DNA from: Pseudodonghicola sp048268305
GTDB lineage: Bacteria > Pseudomonadota > Alphaproteobacteria > Rhodobacterales > Rhodobacteraceae
Length of the DNA: 64,000 bases
Direction of reading: 5' to 3'
NCBI RefSeq assembly: GCF_048268305.1
Contig: NZ_JBLWVT010000005.1
Coordinates: 248,001-312,000, forward strand
Under the pieces are notes generated by a model that saw nothing but the letters and a program-made list of their open reading frames with translations, was not told where the DNA came from and made no database searches. Positions 35,172-43,998 of this stretch are shown here, in pieces. Numbering within the stretch: position 1 is the first letter of the stretch; every line of letters begins with the position of its first letter. Both the position numbers and the translations under genes were made by a program.

Positions 35172-35789
35172 ATGACCGTAACTTTGGGAAGACGGCCGAG
35201 CAGATATTCCGACGCCGCAACTGAGCGGGGCGTATTTTCAGCCAATGCAATGGTGCTGACGCCCGGCGGACCGAAACTGTTGGGGGAAATCAAAGACAGA
35301 GACTTGGTCGTTTCTCACGATCAAGGCACCGTGATGGTCGTGGGTCGCAAACGAACGGCCATTTCGTCGGGCCGCGGAAATTCCCCGATACGGATCGCCG
35401 AGATAGGGACGCCACCCTTCTGCGTATCTCCGATCACGTTGTTCATGGCCAATTCCCTCTCTTACAGGGAGAAGTTCGGCTCGGAGGAGGTATTGGTTCG
35501 CGCGGCCTCACTCAGGAATGACGATATGGGAGGCATCGCGAATGTTGAAGAAACAGAATTTATTTCAATTTCGCTTCAACATTCCGCAATGCTCTATGTG
35601 AACGGGTTTGTCTGCGAGTACAGCCCCGCATCGAGTGGCGACGATTACCATATGGGCGCAGCATTCGCTTCAAGACCCACGAGAGCCAACAAATACCCGA
35701 TCCTGAGCGATGAAGAGGCGTCACTTCTTTATGATGCCGCGGGTGGGGCCGCCAATGCATTGAAATTTTTTAGATGGGGGAATTCCTGA
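35172..35789 (+). CDS. Pseudo-Hint protein 4
   Basis: 205 residues; GAGG 6 bases before the ATG. It has the Hint_2 layout: RGVFSANAMVLTPGGPKLLG at the Cys block, KDRDLVVSHDQGTVMVVGRK, then SPIRIAEIG, FCVSPITLFMANSLS at block B, EEVLVRAASLR and ISLQHSAMLYVNGFVCEYS at the late block. The nucleophile Cys is Val, block-B Gln-His is Ile-Thr, and the late His is Ser. The stop overlaps the next start (TGATG), so it is translationally coupled to the gene at 35789. Confidence 0.62.
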   Translation: MTVTLGRRPSRYSDAATERGVFSANAMVLTPGGPKLLGEIKDRDLVVSHDQGTVMVVGRKRTAISSGRGNSPIRIAEIGTPPFCVSPITLFMANSLSYREKFGSEEVLVRAASLRNDDMGGIANVEETEFISISLQHSAMLYVNGFVCEYSPASSGDDYHMGAAFASRPTRANKYPILSDEEASLLYDAAGGAANALKFFRWGNS

Positions 35790-36286
35790 TGTCCGATGGA
35801 CAGCAGACCGGTGACATGAGTTACAAACGAAGCTATGAAAATGACTTCACCAAAGGCGACGCCGCCACGGTACGCAAGATCTGGGCCGCCAACTCCATGG
35901 CGGATGGGCGAGCCGTTAGCAGTACCCGGTCCCCTCGCCCATCGAACATCTTGAGACTCGCCAATGGCGCCGTCGAGATTTCTGGAAATGAGGAAATTGT
36001 CCTGAGAGATCATCCGGAGTTCATGGATATTTCTCCGGTGGAAGATTTGCACATCTATTCCCTCGTGAAATTCCCCCAACGCTTCTTGTGCCCGCCTTCG
36101 GTCATCCTGTCATTCGGCTCGCCGCACAAAATGTTCATGATCGGCGCGGAAGACATTACCTGCGAATCCTTCACCATCGAGATTCGTTCAGGCGCTGAGA
36201 AACCCGTTATGGTCAGCGTGTTCTGGAAAGCCGCCGGTTTTGTGACCTTTGACGTCTCTGCCAAGTCCCGGGGATGGAAGAAATGA
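35789..36286 (+). CDS. Unknown protein in pseudo-Hint/exporter operon
   Basis: 165 residues, ATG overlapping the upstream stop by one base. No signal peptide or membrane segment. A predicted beta-rich C-terminal half (SFTIEIRSGAEKPVMVSVFW) follows a central LANGAVEISGNEEIVLRDHP. Not recognised. The end overlaps the start of the Wza-like gene by 4 bases (ATGA), so pseudo-Hint 4, this gene and the exporter gene form one tightly coupled operon. Confidence 0.65.
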   Translation: MSDGQQTGDMSYKRSYENDFTKGDAATVRKIWAANSMADGRAVSSTRSPRPSNILRLANGAVEISGNEEIVLRDHPEFMDISPVEDLHIYSLVKFPQRFLCPPSVILSFGSPHKMFMIGAEDITCESFTIEIRSGAEKPVMVSVFWKAAGFVTFDVSAKSRGWKK

Positions 36287-37401
36287 GGTCGAAACTGATG
36301 GCGCGCCATTTCGGTACCGTTGCAGCAGCCTGTCTATCAACGGCTTGCCTTTCCCTGGCAGGCTGCAGCGTGCCCTCCTCGGGCCCGTCCCGTTCCGCAG
36401 TTCAGACCGAGGCCAACGTTGACATTGTCGACGTCACTTATGGCTCTGTCCTTTCAATGCAGGAGCCGATTCAGAAAGGCTTCCCTGAAAGCTTCGTCCG
36501 TCAGCCGTTACCAACGATTGACCGGATCAGCCTTGACGAGAAACTGCAGCTCCAGGTCTTTGAAAACGTTGATAAAGGCCTATTCGGAGCGACAGAGGCC
36601 GGCCCGACAGTGATCGCGCCGCTCACCGTTGACAGCGAGGGCAAGCTAAGCGTGCCCTATGTCGGTCGGATCGACGCGGTGGGAAAATCGCTTGAAGAGC
36701 TGCGTGCAGTCGTCGAAGAAAAACTGGCGGAGCAGACGCCGGATCCTCAGGTGATCGTGTCGCGCATGGATGAAAGCGGGCTTTCGGTCTCTATTTCGGG
36801 TGATATTCGCCAACCCGGCATCTATCCTCTCGACATACCGACGCGCCGCATCAACGCCCTGTTGTCACGTGCCGGCGGTGTCGCCGCTTCCCCGGATCAG
36901 GTGAAGGTCGAGATCCGTCGGGGCCGAAACGGCGGCAGTGCAGGGCTCCGCGCCATTCAGGACGATCCAAGACAGGACGTTGCCGTTCTGCCCGGGGACA
37001 ATGTCGTTGTACGGGCGGAACATCGTCGAGTGTTTGTTCTGGGCGCAATCGGCGCTCAGAAGGTCATCCCGTTGGATCAACCAAACATGGTGCTGATTGA
37101 TGCCGTTGCCGCCTCAGGCGGGCTGAATAACGACGCCGCAAATCCCGAGGCCGTCTATGTATTTCGCCGAAAGGCTCAGGCGGGGACACAACCGCCGAAG
37201 AGTGGCTCCGTGGGCACGGTATTTCGATTTAACTTTTCCGAACCGACCGGCGTTCTCGCCGCTGGGGAGTTCGGCCTTTGGAACTCGGATGTGATCTACA
37301 TTGCTGAAACCGGCAATGTCCGCTTCAGCCGTGTTCTTAAACTTCTCTTGGGGGTCACACTGCCGGCCAAGCAGATATCCGATATGGCAAGCGGCGGATA
37401 G
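36283..37401 (+). CDS. Wza-like polysaccharide biosynthesis/export lipoprotein
   Basis: 372 residues. A lipoprotein signal has its hydrophobic stretch ending CLSLAGC (lipobox, Cys about residue 28). The Poly_export domain follows (ISLDEKLQLQVFENVDKG, LTVDSEGKLSVPYVGRIDAV, GKSLEELRAVVEEKLAEQ), then two SLBB-type repeats (VSISGDIRQPGIYPLD; VFVLGAIGAQKVIPLDQPNM). In capsule systems this family forms the outer-membrane channel. No Wzc kinase, flippase or glycosyltransferase gene is nearby; instead it is coupled to a pseudo-Hint gene and an unknown gene. Confidence 0.85.
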   Translation: MRSKLMARHFGTVAAACLSTACLSLAGCSVPSSGPSRSAVQTEANVDIVDVTYGSVLSMQEPIQKGFPESFVRQPLPTIDRISLDEKLQLQVFENVDKGLFGATEAGPTVIAPLTVDSEGKLSVPYVGRIDAVGKSLEELRAVVEEKLAEQTPDPQVIVSRMDESGLSVSISGDIRQPGIYPLDIPTRRINALLSRAGGVAASPDQVKVEIRRGRNGGSAGLRAIQDDPRQDVAVLPGDNVVVRAEHRRVFVLGAIGAQKVIPLDQPNMVLIDAVAASGGLNNDAANPEAVYVFRRKAQAGTQPPKSGSVGTVFRFNFSEPTGVLAAGEFGLWNSDVIYIAETGNVRFSRVLKLLLGVTLPAKQISDMASGG

Positions 37402-37497
37402 GAAAGCGATTAACGACCCAAATGGACTTGCCATAGGACGTACAGGCGTCCTCGGCGCGTGAAGGTAAATGAGTATATTCAAGTATGGAGGTGATCC

Positions 37498-37938
37498 ATG
37501 GAATACGTTTCTGCATCCGAATTTAAATTCGGCAGCTCACCCGTCGAAAGAATTGACGGAAATGTCTGTGAGTTGAAGTTGTTGAATGGAGGCAGAAATA
37601 TTTCTGCCTCCGTATCCCTTGTATTTCGAATGCGCTGGCAGGAGGTGACGCAATTTCAAGTCGTTGTCGATGTCTCCACGTCATTCGACGAGAGGAGAGC
37701 ATTCGTCTCGATCAAGGAGGAGCTTCTCAAGGTCGCCTGGAACAGGCTCTCCGACCACTATGGTGGTTCGGGAGAGAGAGAGGATAACGAGTTGGAGTAT
37801 TCTCCTGACGCGACCGATCTTCTTGATCCTATCCCGGAGAGCGACAGCAAGACCCCTGACTGGATGACTGTTTCCACATTGTCGGCAGAGGACGAAGCAG
37901 ACCTTCGGCGCGAGCTGGAGGAGATTTTGAACTCCTAG
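37498..37938 (+). CDS. Unknown acidic protein, 3' end at an IS boundary
   Basis: 146 residues with a near-perfect Shine-Dalgarno (GGAGGTGAT) just before the ATG. No signal peptide or membrane segment. A beta-rich first half (NISASVSLVFRMRWQEVTQF) is followed by an acidic tail ending DEADLRRELEEILNS. Not recognised. Its TAG stop lies exactly where IS5-like sequence begins (CTAGGGTCAGGACCC), so the natural C-terminus may have been replaced. It is 96 bases downstream of the exporter gene and probably in the same transcript. Confidence 0.6.
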   Translation: MEYVSASEFKFGSSPVERIDGNVCELKLLNGGRNISASVSLVFRMRWQEVTQFQVVVDVSTSFDERRAFVSIKEELLKVAWNRLSDHYGGSGEREDNELEYSPDATDLLDPIPESDSKTPDWMTVSTLSAEDEADLRRELEEILNS

Positions 37939-38275
37939 GGTCAGGACCCGTTGATCTTGGCCTGCGGCCTGATTCAGCCTCCGCAAGGAGACTGATCTAT
38001 GAGCAATCTTTCTGGCTGACGGACCCGCAGATGGCACCTCTGGAAGCCTTCTTCCCGAAGTCACACGGGAAGCCTCGTGTCGACGGCAAGCCTGCGCTGG
38101 GCCGAATGATCTTCACCAGCCGCAATGGCTGGTTGCTGCTGCCTATGGCCCGCACAAGACGCTTTACAGCCGCTGGAAGCGTTGGAGTGTAAAAGGCGTC
38201 TTCGCGCGGATGAGGGCCGGTCTCGCGGCCCAACACCGCGCGCAAAAGACCGTCATGATCGACGCGACTTAACCG
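37939..38275 (+). mobile_element. IS5-family (IS427-type) transposase remnant
   Basis: A left end starting GGTCAGGACCCGTTGATC is followed by a transposase N-terminus in broken frames: FWLTDPQMAPLEAFFPKSHG and KPRVDGKPALGRMIF in one frame. After a shift comes YGPHKTLYSRWKRWSVKGVF and then QKTVMIDAT, where the element stops abruptly. Only about the first third of the transposase is left. It is joined at about 38272 to IS481 debris. Confidence 0.75.
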
Positions 38276-38606
38276 CGAGTTCCCCTGCCACCGAAGACAG
38301 CGATTCAGCGCCGATCGTGTCAGATAGGGTTTGGCGGCTAAAGCGCATAGAGGCACTCATTCAGCGGCAGCCGCGCGTATCGTCGGGAAAGCCACAACCC
38401 TCGCCTCCTCGGCCTCGCCGAGAACGGACGAACGTGGCTCCTTCGGATCGGTCTTGCCATCCTCGATCGTCTGACGCTTCCGCCAAGTCGCGACCATCTT
38501 GGGGGTGATGCCGAACTCCCGGCTCACCGCCGCGTCAGACGCTTGCGATCACGCATCGCAGCTCTGACAGCATGCCTGGTCGTGGCGCTGCCGTGACCTG
38601 CCCCAT
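38270..38606 (-). pseudogene. IS481-family transposase N-terminal fragment
   Basis: On the minus strand from the ATG at 38606: MGQV, then after a small deletion HGSATTRHAVRAAMRDRK; after another shift AVSREFGITPKMVATWRKRQ with TIEDGKTDPKEP. A stop then interrupts the LPLNECLYAL-like motif, and the fragment ends LTRSALNRCLRWQG at the junction with the IS5 remnant. It has several frameshifts and a truncation, so is inactive. Confidence 0.75.
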
Positions 38607-38816
38607 GGTGGTTCCTTGCAATGCAACGACTGAATCGCACCATCAAACCAAGGGGTCACATGGCCGGAGTCTCGATCCCCAAAGGCTACCTCAGGGCGAA
38701 CCGCGGAAGCAGACAGACCTGCACGGATAGCAGCGGGCAACCGCCCCCGCAAACCGTCTTCATTTCCCAATAACACTAGACGTTGAGGGAGCTTTACGGA
38801 GTCGTTTGAGAGTTAA

Positions 38817-38906
38817 TGGCGGACAGTGAGGGATTCGAACCCTCGAGACGGTCTCCCGCCTACACACTTTCCAGGCGTGCGCCTTCGACCACTCGGCCAA
38901 CTGTCC
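38817..38906 (-). tRNA. tRNA-Ser(GGA)
   Basis: A 90-base class II tRNA with encoded CCA. The acceptor stem GGACAGT pairs with ACTGTCC; the anticodon loop CTGGAAA gives GGA (bases 38870-38872 on the complement); the long variable arm and GGTTCGAATCC T-arm are present. Reads UCC/UCU codons. Its 3' end points to the IS debris, which is the geometry of a tRNA used as an integration site, although no integrase is seen. Confidence 0.95.
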
Positions 38907-39031
38907 ATGCCGCGGCTATGTGCCGGATCGGCGCCGCCAATGCAAGGTGCAAATTTGACCTTTTTGCGATTGAGGCATCGCGCCCGAACAGCGCCACCGC
39001 GGTGACGCGCCGACGGCCGAGAAACCGCGCC

Positions 39032-41647
39032 TCAGCTTTCCTCGCCTTCCGCCTCGCCCGCGGGGGCATCAAGGTCGTCGGGCTGCATCGGGATCGGTTG
39101 TTTTGACGCCGTGACAGCCTCTGGGACAGCCACGGGCGCCGGTTGGGTGGGGGTGGTGACCGGCGGCGCCACAGCGGCGCGCAGCGTCTCGGGATTGCGC
39201 AGCCAGATGTCACGCTGGGCGAAGGGAATCTCGATCCGCTCCTCGGCGAAGCGCTTGGCGATCTCGTGATTCATGTCGGATTTCACCGACAGCACCCAGT
39301 TCACATCGCGCAGAATCGCCCTGATCTCGAAATTCAGCGAATCCGCGCCAAAGCCCTGGAACACCACGTTCGGCGCCGGGTTGGCCAGGACCATCGGATG
39401 GCTGTTGGCGATATCGCGCAGGATGCCCTCGACCCGCCGGGTGTCGGTGCCATAGGCCACCCCCACGGGCACGATCACCCGCCCCACGGTATTGCCGCGG
39501 GTATAGTTGGTGACCATGCCACTGACCAGATCGGCATTCGGCACGATCAGGTCGGTGCGGTCGAAGGTCTCGATCCGGGTCGAGCGCACCGAGATGTCGC
39601 GGACATAGCCCATCTGGCCATTGACCTCGATCCAGTCGCCTTCCGAGATCGGCCGCTCGATCAACAGGATGATGCCGCTGACGAAGTTCGACACGATGTT
39701 CTGCAAGCCAAAGCCGATGCCGACCGACAGCGCACCGGCGACGATGGCAAGCGAGCTGAGGTTGATCCCCGCCACCGTGACCGCCACCAGGGCCGAGGCG
39801 ATGATGCCGATATAGCCCACCCCGCTGACCACCGCGTTCTGGCCGCCGGCGTCCAGACTCGTGCGCGGCAGCAGGCTGCTCTTCAACGCCCCCTGCAAGG
39901 CCCGCGTGGCGACATAGCCGATGGCGAAGACCACCGCGAAGGTGAGGAAATCGGTGGGCGAGATCGTGGTGTCGCCGATGGTGAAACCGGCCAGGAACCG
40001 CGACCACAGCTCGGTCAGATCGGTGAGGCGCGCGCCCCAGATCAGCGCCAGAACCGGCAGCGCCACCAGGGCGAGCAGAAAGCCCGCCAGCGCCGGAACG
40101 ATGGTTTCCTCGGCCGCCTCGCCCTTGCCGGACAACCAGGCGTAGATGTCGCTGATGAAGCGTTGCAGCACCAGCACCACGCCCAGGACCGCCAGGGACA
40201 TGATGGCCGGGAAGATCACCGCCTCGGCCAGCGCCTGATAGCCGATCGCCGCCATCAGCGGCGCCTGGATGGCGATGACAAGGGTGAGGAGCCGGAAGGT
40301 CGAGGCCACCCGCCTGAGCCCGGCGGGAATCCCCTGCCCGTCCTGTTCGCTCAGCAGAGTCAGCTTGCGCACCCGCATCAGCAGCCAGGAGGCCGCCAGG
40401 ATCACCGGGATCATCATCACGGCCCGGGTGGTTACCGCTATGGTCTGCACCGTCTCGATCACCGAGACCAGGCCATAGAGCACCAGCACCAATGCCGCGA
40501 TCAGCATGTTACGGCGCATCGCCGCCCGCGCCGGTGCCGACAGCGGGATGATCGCTTCACGATCGTTGCGGGAATAGAGCCGTTCGCCCAGCCACATGAA
40601 CCCGAAGATGGTAATGCCCCAGACCGGCAGCAGGTTCAGCAGCATGGTGCCTCGCAGCCCCACCGCCTCCGAGGCATGTACCGCCCGGGTCAGCAGGAAC
40701 AGCCCGAACTGCGGCAGTGCGATCCGCCCCAGCGACACCACGAAACCGCCCACATGAACGCCCCGCCCCGCCAGCCGGCCCAGCGTCTCGCCGGCGCGCT
40801 CGGCCCAGGCGACACCGCGCAGCAGCAGCAGCAGGCCGACAGCGCTCAGCAACAGGATCAACGGCAGATTCGACCGCAGCCGCTGCAGGTCGCGCGCGGT
40901 GCGCCAGCTGTTCACCGTCTCGTTGCGCATGTCGCGCAGGAAGTCGTTGAACTCGGATACCGCCACCATCGCCGCCGTCAGGGTCAGCGGCGATTCCCCG
41001 CGCGACAGAAGCTGGCGCTTCTGACGGTCGCGGATGATGCGGTCGATTTCCGAGATCAGCCCGTCAGCGCGGCTATAGGCCTCCTGCGCCACCAGCGCCG
41101 GCACCTTCAGCGTGGCCAGCTGGTCGTTCAGATTGCTCCGCAGCGCGGCGATGTCGACCGCCTCGGTCTTGCCCTCCTCCGGCGCCGGCCCCAGCGCGTT
41201 CACCTGCGCCTGCAGGGTGGCGATCCGGGCAGAGTTCTTGTCCCGTTCGGACATGAAGGTCTGCCGATAGGAGACCAGATTGGCCCGCAACTGCTCCAGC
41301 GCCGCATCCGAGGCACGGTTGGCGTCAATCGCCAGCTCCGCCCGCCGGGCGGTATCCAGCCAGGCTGAATAATAGGCCTGTTGCCGCTTTTCCAAGGTGG
41401 TCAGCGAGGCGGCATCGGTGGCCGCCTGCACCGCGGCACCGCGGGCGACCTCGGCGGCGGGACCTGTGGTCTCCTTCACCGTCGGATCGGTCGCCGCCGC
41501 GTCTTCGACAGTCGTGGTGGTTACCGAGTTCTGGGTGATCCCGTTCTGGGCCAGCCCCGGCCGCGCCAGCGCGACAAGCGCGACAAGCAGCAGCGCCCGC
41601 GCGCCGCTGCCCCAGGACAAGGTTTTGGCGCGCCGGGTCGGGGTCAT
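39032..41647 (-). CDS. MscS-family mechanosensitive channel with DUF3772-type N-terminal region
   Basis: 871 residues from the ATG at 41647, overlapping the cysK stop by 4 bases (ATGA). A signal peptide ends at about ARPGLAQ. A periplasmic coiled-coil region reaches about residue 250, followed by roughly ten membrane segments. The MscS core is near 600-800: SLAIVAGALSVGIGFGLQNI as the pore helix, then NFVSGIILLIERPISEGDWI, the beta-domain (TFDRTDLIVPNADLVSG) and a Pro-rich tail. A large MscK-like channel protecting against osmotic downshock. Confidence 0.9.
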   Translation of the reverse strand: MTPTRRAKTLSWGSGARALLLVALVALARPGLAQNGITQNSVTTTTVEDAAATDPTVKETTGPAAEVARGAAVQAATDAASLTTLEKRQQAYYSAWLDTARRAELAIDANRASDAALEQLRANLVSYRQTFMSERDKNSARIATLQAQVNALGPAPEEGKTEAVDIAALRSNLNDQLATLKVPALVAQEAYSRADGLISEIDRIIRDRQKRQLLSRGESPLTLTAAMVAVSEFNDFLRDMRNETVNSWRTARDLQRLRSNLPLILLLSAVGLLLLLRGVAWAERAGETLGRLAGRGVHVGGFVVSLGRIALPQFGLFLLTRAVHASEAVGLRGTMLLNLLPVWGITIFGFMWLGERLYSRNDREAIIPLSAPARAAMRRNMLIAALVLVLYGLVSVIETVQTIAVTTRAVMMIPVILAASWLLMRVRKLTLLSEQDGQGIPAGLRRVASTFRLLTLVIAIQAPLMAAIGYQALAEAVIFPAIMSLAVLGVVLVLQRFISDIYAWLSGKGEAAEETIVPALAGFLLALVALPVLALIWGARLTDLTELWSRFLAGFTIGDTTISPTDFLTFAVVFAIGYVATRALQGALKSSLLPRTSLDAGGQNAVVSGVGYIGIIASALVAVTVAGINLSSLAIVAGALSVGIGFGLQNIVSNFVSGIILLIERPISEGDWIEVNGQMGYVRDISVRSTRIETFDRTDLIVPNADLVSGMVTNYTRGNTVGRVIVPVGVAYGTDTRRVEGILRDIANSHPMVLANPAPNVVFQGFGADSLNFEIRAILRDVNWVLSVKSDMNHEIAKRFAEERIEIPFAQRDIWLRNPETLRAAVAPPVTTPTQPAPVAVPEAVTASKQPIPMQPDDLDAPAGEAEGEES

Positions 41648-42681
41648 GCCACGTCTTCGAAGACGCCGGGGATGCTGGCCGGGGCAGCGGTCATCCAATC
41701 CGGCACCGGCAGGGATTTTTCCTTGAGGAAATCCGGGTTGTAGAGCTTGGACTGATAGCGCGTGCCATAATCACACAGCACCGTGACGATGGTCTTGCCC
41801 GGGCCCAGATCACGGGCCAGACGCACCGCGCCCGCCACGTTGATGGCCGAGGAACCGCCCAACACCAGCCCCTCTTCGCGCAGCAGATCGAAGACGTAAG
41901 GCAGCGCCTCCTCATCCGGGATCTGATAGGCGAAATCGGGGGCGAAGCCCTTGAGGTTCTCGGTGATCCGGCCCTGGCCGATGCCCTCGGTGATCGAGGA
42001 ACCCTCAGACTTGAACTCGCCGGTGGTGTAATAGGAATAGAGCGCGGCGCCCATCGGATCGGCCAGTGCCACCTTCACCCCCTTGGGCTGCAGCGCCTCG
42101 GCCACGCCGGCCAGCGTGCCGCCCGAGCCCACGGCGCAGACGAACCCGTCGACCTTGCCGTCGGTCTGCTCCCAGATCTCGGGGCCGGTGGTCTCGACAT
42201 GCGCCTGCTTGTTGGCGATATTGTCGAACTGATTGGCCCAGATCGCGCCATTCGGTTCGGTCTTGGCCAGTTCCTCGGCCAGACGCTGGGAATAGCGGAC
42301 ATAGTTGTTGGGGTTCTTGTAGGGCGCCGCCGGCACCTGCACCAGCTCGGCCCCGGCCAGCCGAAGCATGTCCTTCTTTTCCTGGCTCTGCGTCTCGGGG
42401 ATGACGATCACCGTCTTGAACCCCATGGAGGCACCCACCAGCGCCAGGCCGATGCCGGTATTGCCGGCAGTACCTTCGACGATGGTGCCGCCCGGTTTCA
42501 GCTGCCCCTTGGCGATGGCGTCGCGGATGATGTAGAGCGCGGCGCGATCCTTGACCGATTGACCAGGGTTGAGAAACTCCGCCTTGCCGAGGATTTCACA
42601 GCCGGTCAGCGCGCTGACCTTCTTCAACCGGATCAGGGGCGTATGTCCAATGGCCTCGGCCAGATCCTGTGCAACGTTCAT
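41644..42681 (-). CDS. cysK: Cysteine synthase (CysK type)
   Basis: PLP enzyme making cysteine from O-acetylserine and sulfide. The PLP lysine is in NPGQSVKDRAAL; the phosphate loop is EGTAGNTGIGLAL; a SGGTLAG loop and GEGIGQGRI-like segment (ITEGIGQGRI) are present. 345 residues from the ATG at 42681. It lies downstream of trgB as in the Rhodobacter sphaeroides trgAB-cysK tellurite-resistance locus, and its stop overlaps the mscS start. Confidence 0.93.
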   Translation of the reverse strand: MNVAQDLAEAIGHTPLIRLKKVSALTGCEILGKAEFLNPGQSVKDRAALYIIRDAIAKGQLKPGGTIVEGTAGNTGIGLALVGASMGFKTVIVIPETQSQEKKDMLRLAGAELVQVPAAPYKNPNNYVRYSQRLAEELAKTEPNGAIWANQFDNIANKQAHVETTGPEIWEQTDGKVDGFVCAVGSGGTLAGVAEALQPKGVKVALADPMGAALYSYYTTGEFKSEGSSITEGIGQGRITENLKGFAPDFAYQIPDEEALPYVFDLLREEGLVLGGSSAINVAGAVRLARDLGPGKTIVTVLCDYGTRYQSKLYNPDFLKEKSLPVPDWMTAAPASIPGVFEDVA

Positions 42682-42864
42682 CCTGTCCTCCATCGACGGC
42701 TTCTGCCGAAGATGTAGCGCCGCCCCGGGATAAGCTCAAGCGCGGGCGCAGACCCTGATCGAAATGCGGACACCCGTTCGCGACCGGCTGACAGGGCCGG
42801 AACGCCGTTCCCGCCCTGTCGGACAAAGATGAACGCCCAGCCCCATCGCCCGCGGCAGAGATGA

Positions 42865-43977
42865 TCACATTCCCGCGCGCAGCCTGTCGCGGTGGCGCGC
42901 CAGCCAATTCGCGATGACCAGGAGCGGCATGTCGCGATAGCCACAGCCGTCGATCCCCCGCATCAACTCGGCGAAAGGGATCACCGCGCTGCGGATATCC
43001 TCGCCCTCGGTTTCGAGCCCGCCGACACCACCGGCCGCCTCCAGATCGGCGAGACCGACGAAGAGGTGGCAATACTCCATCGAGGAGCCGGAGCTGGAAT
43101 AGGCCTCTCCCACCTTCTCCAGCCGGCGGATCGTCAATCCGGCCTCCTCCTCAGCCTCGCGCAGCGCCGCCTGCTCCGGCGTCTCGCCCGGGTCGATCAT
43201 CCCGGCCACCGGTTCCCACAGCCAGGGAGCCGGATCGCCGGCGAGGTAAAGCGGCGCGCGGAACTGTTCGACCAGCAGCACCGTGTCCCGGACCGGATCA
43301 TAGGGCAGAATGACACTGGCTCGCCCGGTGGCGAGGCAAGAGCGCGGCATCGGCTCGCTCATCGTTCCGTCATAGCGACGGAATTGCAGCAGCGCCTCCT
43401 CGAAACCGAAATAGTGCATGTAAGCATAGTGATGGTCGGTCATCTTCACGTCATTCTTGACGTCACGCCCAGCCCTGGCCGGATGGCTGGCGATCTCGAC
43501 CCGCGCCCAGGCGCGCAACTTGATCCCGCGCAGGCGGATACGCAGCCCCTCCGACCCGAGCCGCCCGTACCAGCCCATCGCCTCGACCGCCAAGGCGGTG
43601 GCGTAATCGGCCCATTTGACCTGCCAATCGGCAAAGCTCCAAGGCGCGCCGACAACACCCTCGGGCGCAGGCAGAAAGACTTGGGCCGAGACAGATTTCC
43701 CCTTGGTTTCCACTGCGATTTCAGCAAGATGCAGACCAAAGCTTCCCTGAAAATAATCAATCCGCGCGAGGTCTTCATCGCTGAGATGCGCCAGCAGACC
43801 GGGGGTCGCGGCACCCTCGGCGGGACAAAGGATCGCGGCGCATTCCTCATCGCCCCAATGCAGCGCAAAGCCGGTCAGCCGGGCGTCCTCCAAAACCGGC
43901 GCTGGATGCCCCAGAATGGCTTCCAGCAGGGGAAGATGCTGAAGGCAGCCCGCCAAGAATACAGTCGTCAATTTCAT
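42865..43977 (-). CDS. trgB: TrgB-type protein: gamma-glutamylcyclotransferase-like domain plus Nudix hydrolase
   Basis: 370 residues; AAGGAATT just before the ATG. The N-terminal part (FLAGCLQHLPLLEAILG; LARIDYFQGSFGL) resembles a gamma-glutamylcyclotransferase-like fold. The C-terminal part from about 205 is a Nudix hydrolase of the ADP-ribose pyrophosphatase type, with the Nudix box from GMIDPGETPEQ to REAEEEAGL and the preceding VEQFRAPLYL. The order trgA-trgB-cysK matches the tellurite-resistance locus of R. sphaeroides, which supports the symbol; a direct role in tellurite resistance is not shown by sequence. Confidence 0.85.
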   Translation of the reverse strand: MKLTTVFLAGCLQHLPLLEAILGHPAPVLEDARLTGFALHWGDEECAAILCPAEGAATPGLLAHLSDEDLARIDYFQGSFGLHLAEIAVETKGKSVSAQVFLPAPEGVVGAPWSFADWQVKWADYATALAVEAMGWYGRLGSEGLRIRLRGIKLRAWARVEIASHPARAGRDVKNDVKMTDHHYAYMHYFGFEEALLQFRRYDGTMSEPMPRSCLATGRASVILPYDPVRDTVLLVEQFRAPLYLAGDPAPWLWEPVAGMIDPGETPEQAALREAEEEAGLTIRRLEKVGEAYSSSGSSMEYCHLFVGLADLEAAGGVGGLETEGEDIRSAVIPFAELMRGIDGCGYRDMPLLVIANWLARHRDRLRAGM

Positions 43978-43998
43978 AATTCCTTGTTTTTCAACATC

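Noticed and set aside
23898..35789. Contact-dependent inhibition or polymorphic toxin locus
   Set aside because: Hint modules also occur in such loci, but there is no two-partner secretion gene, no Rhs/CdiA repeats and no recognisable toxin-immunity pair.
39143..41368. Plus-strand open frame of 741 codons opposite mscS
   Set aside because: Gln/His/Arg-rich antisense shadow of a clear membrane channel gene.
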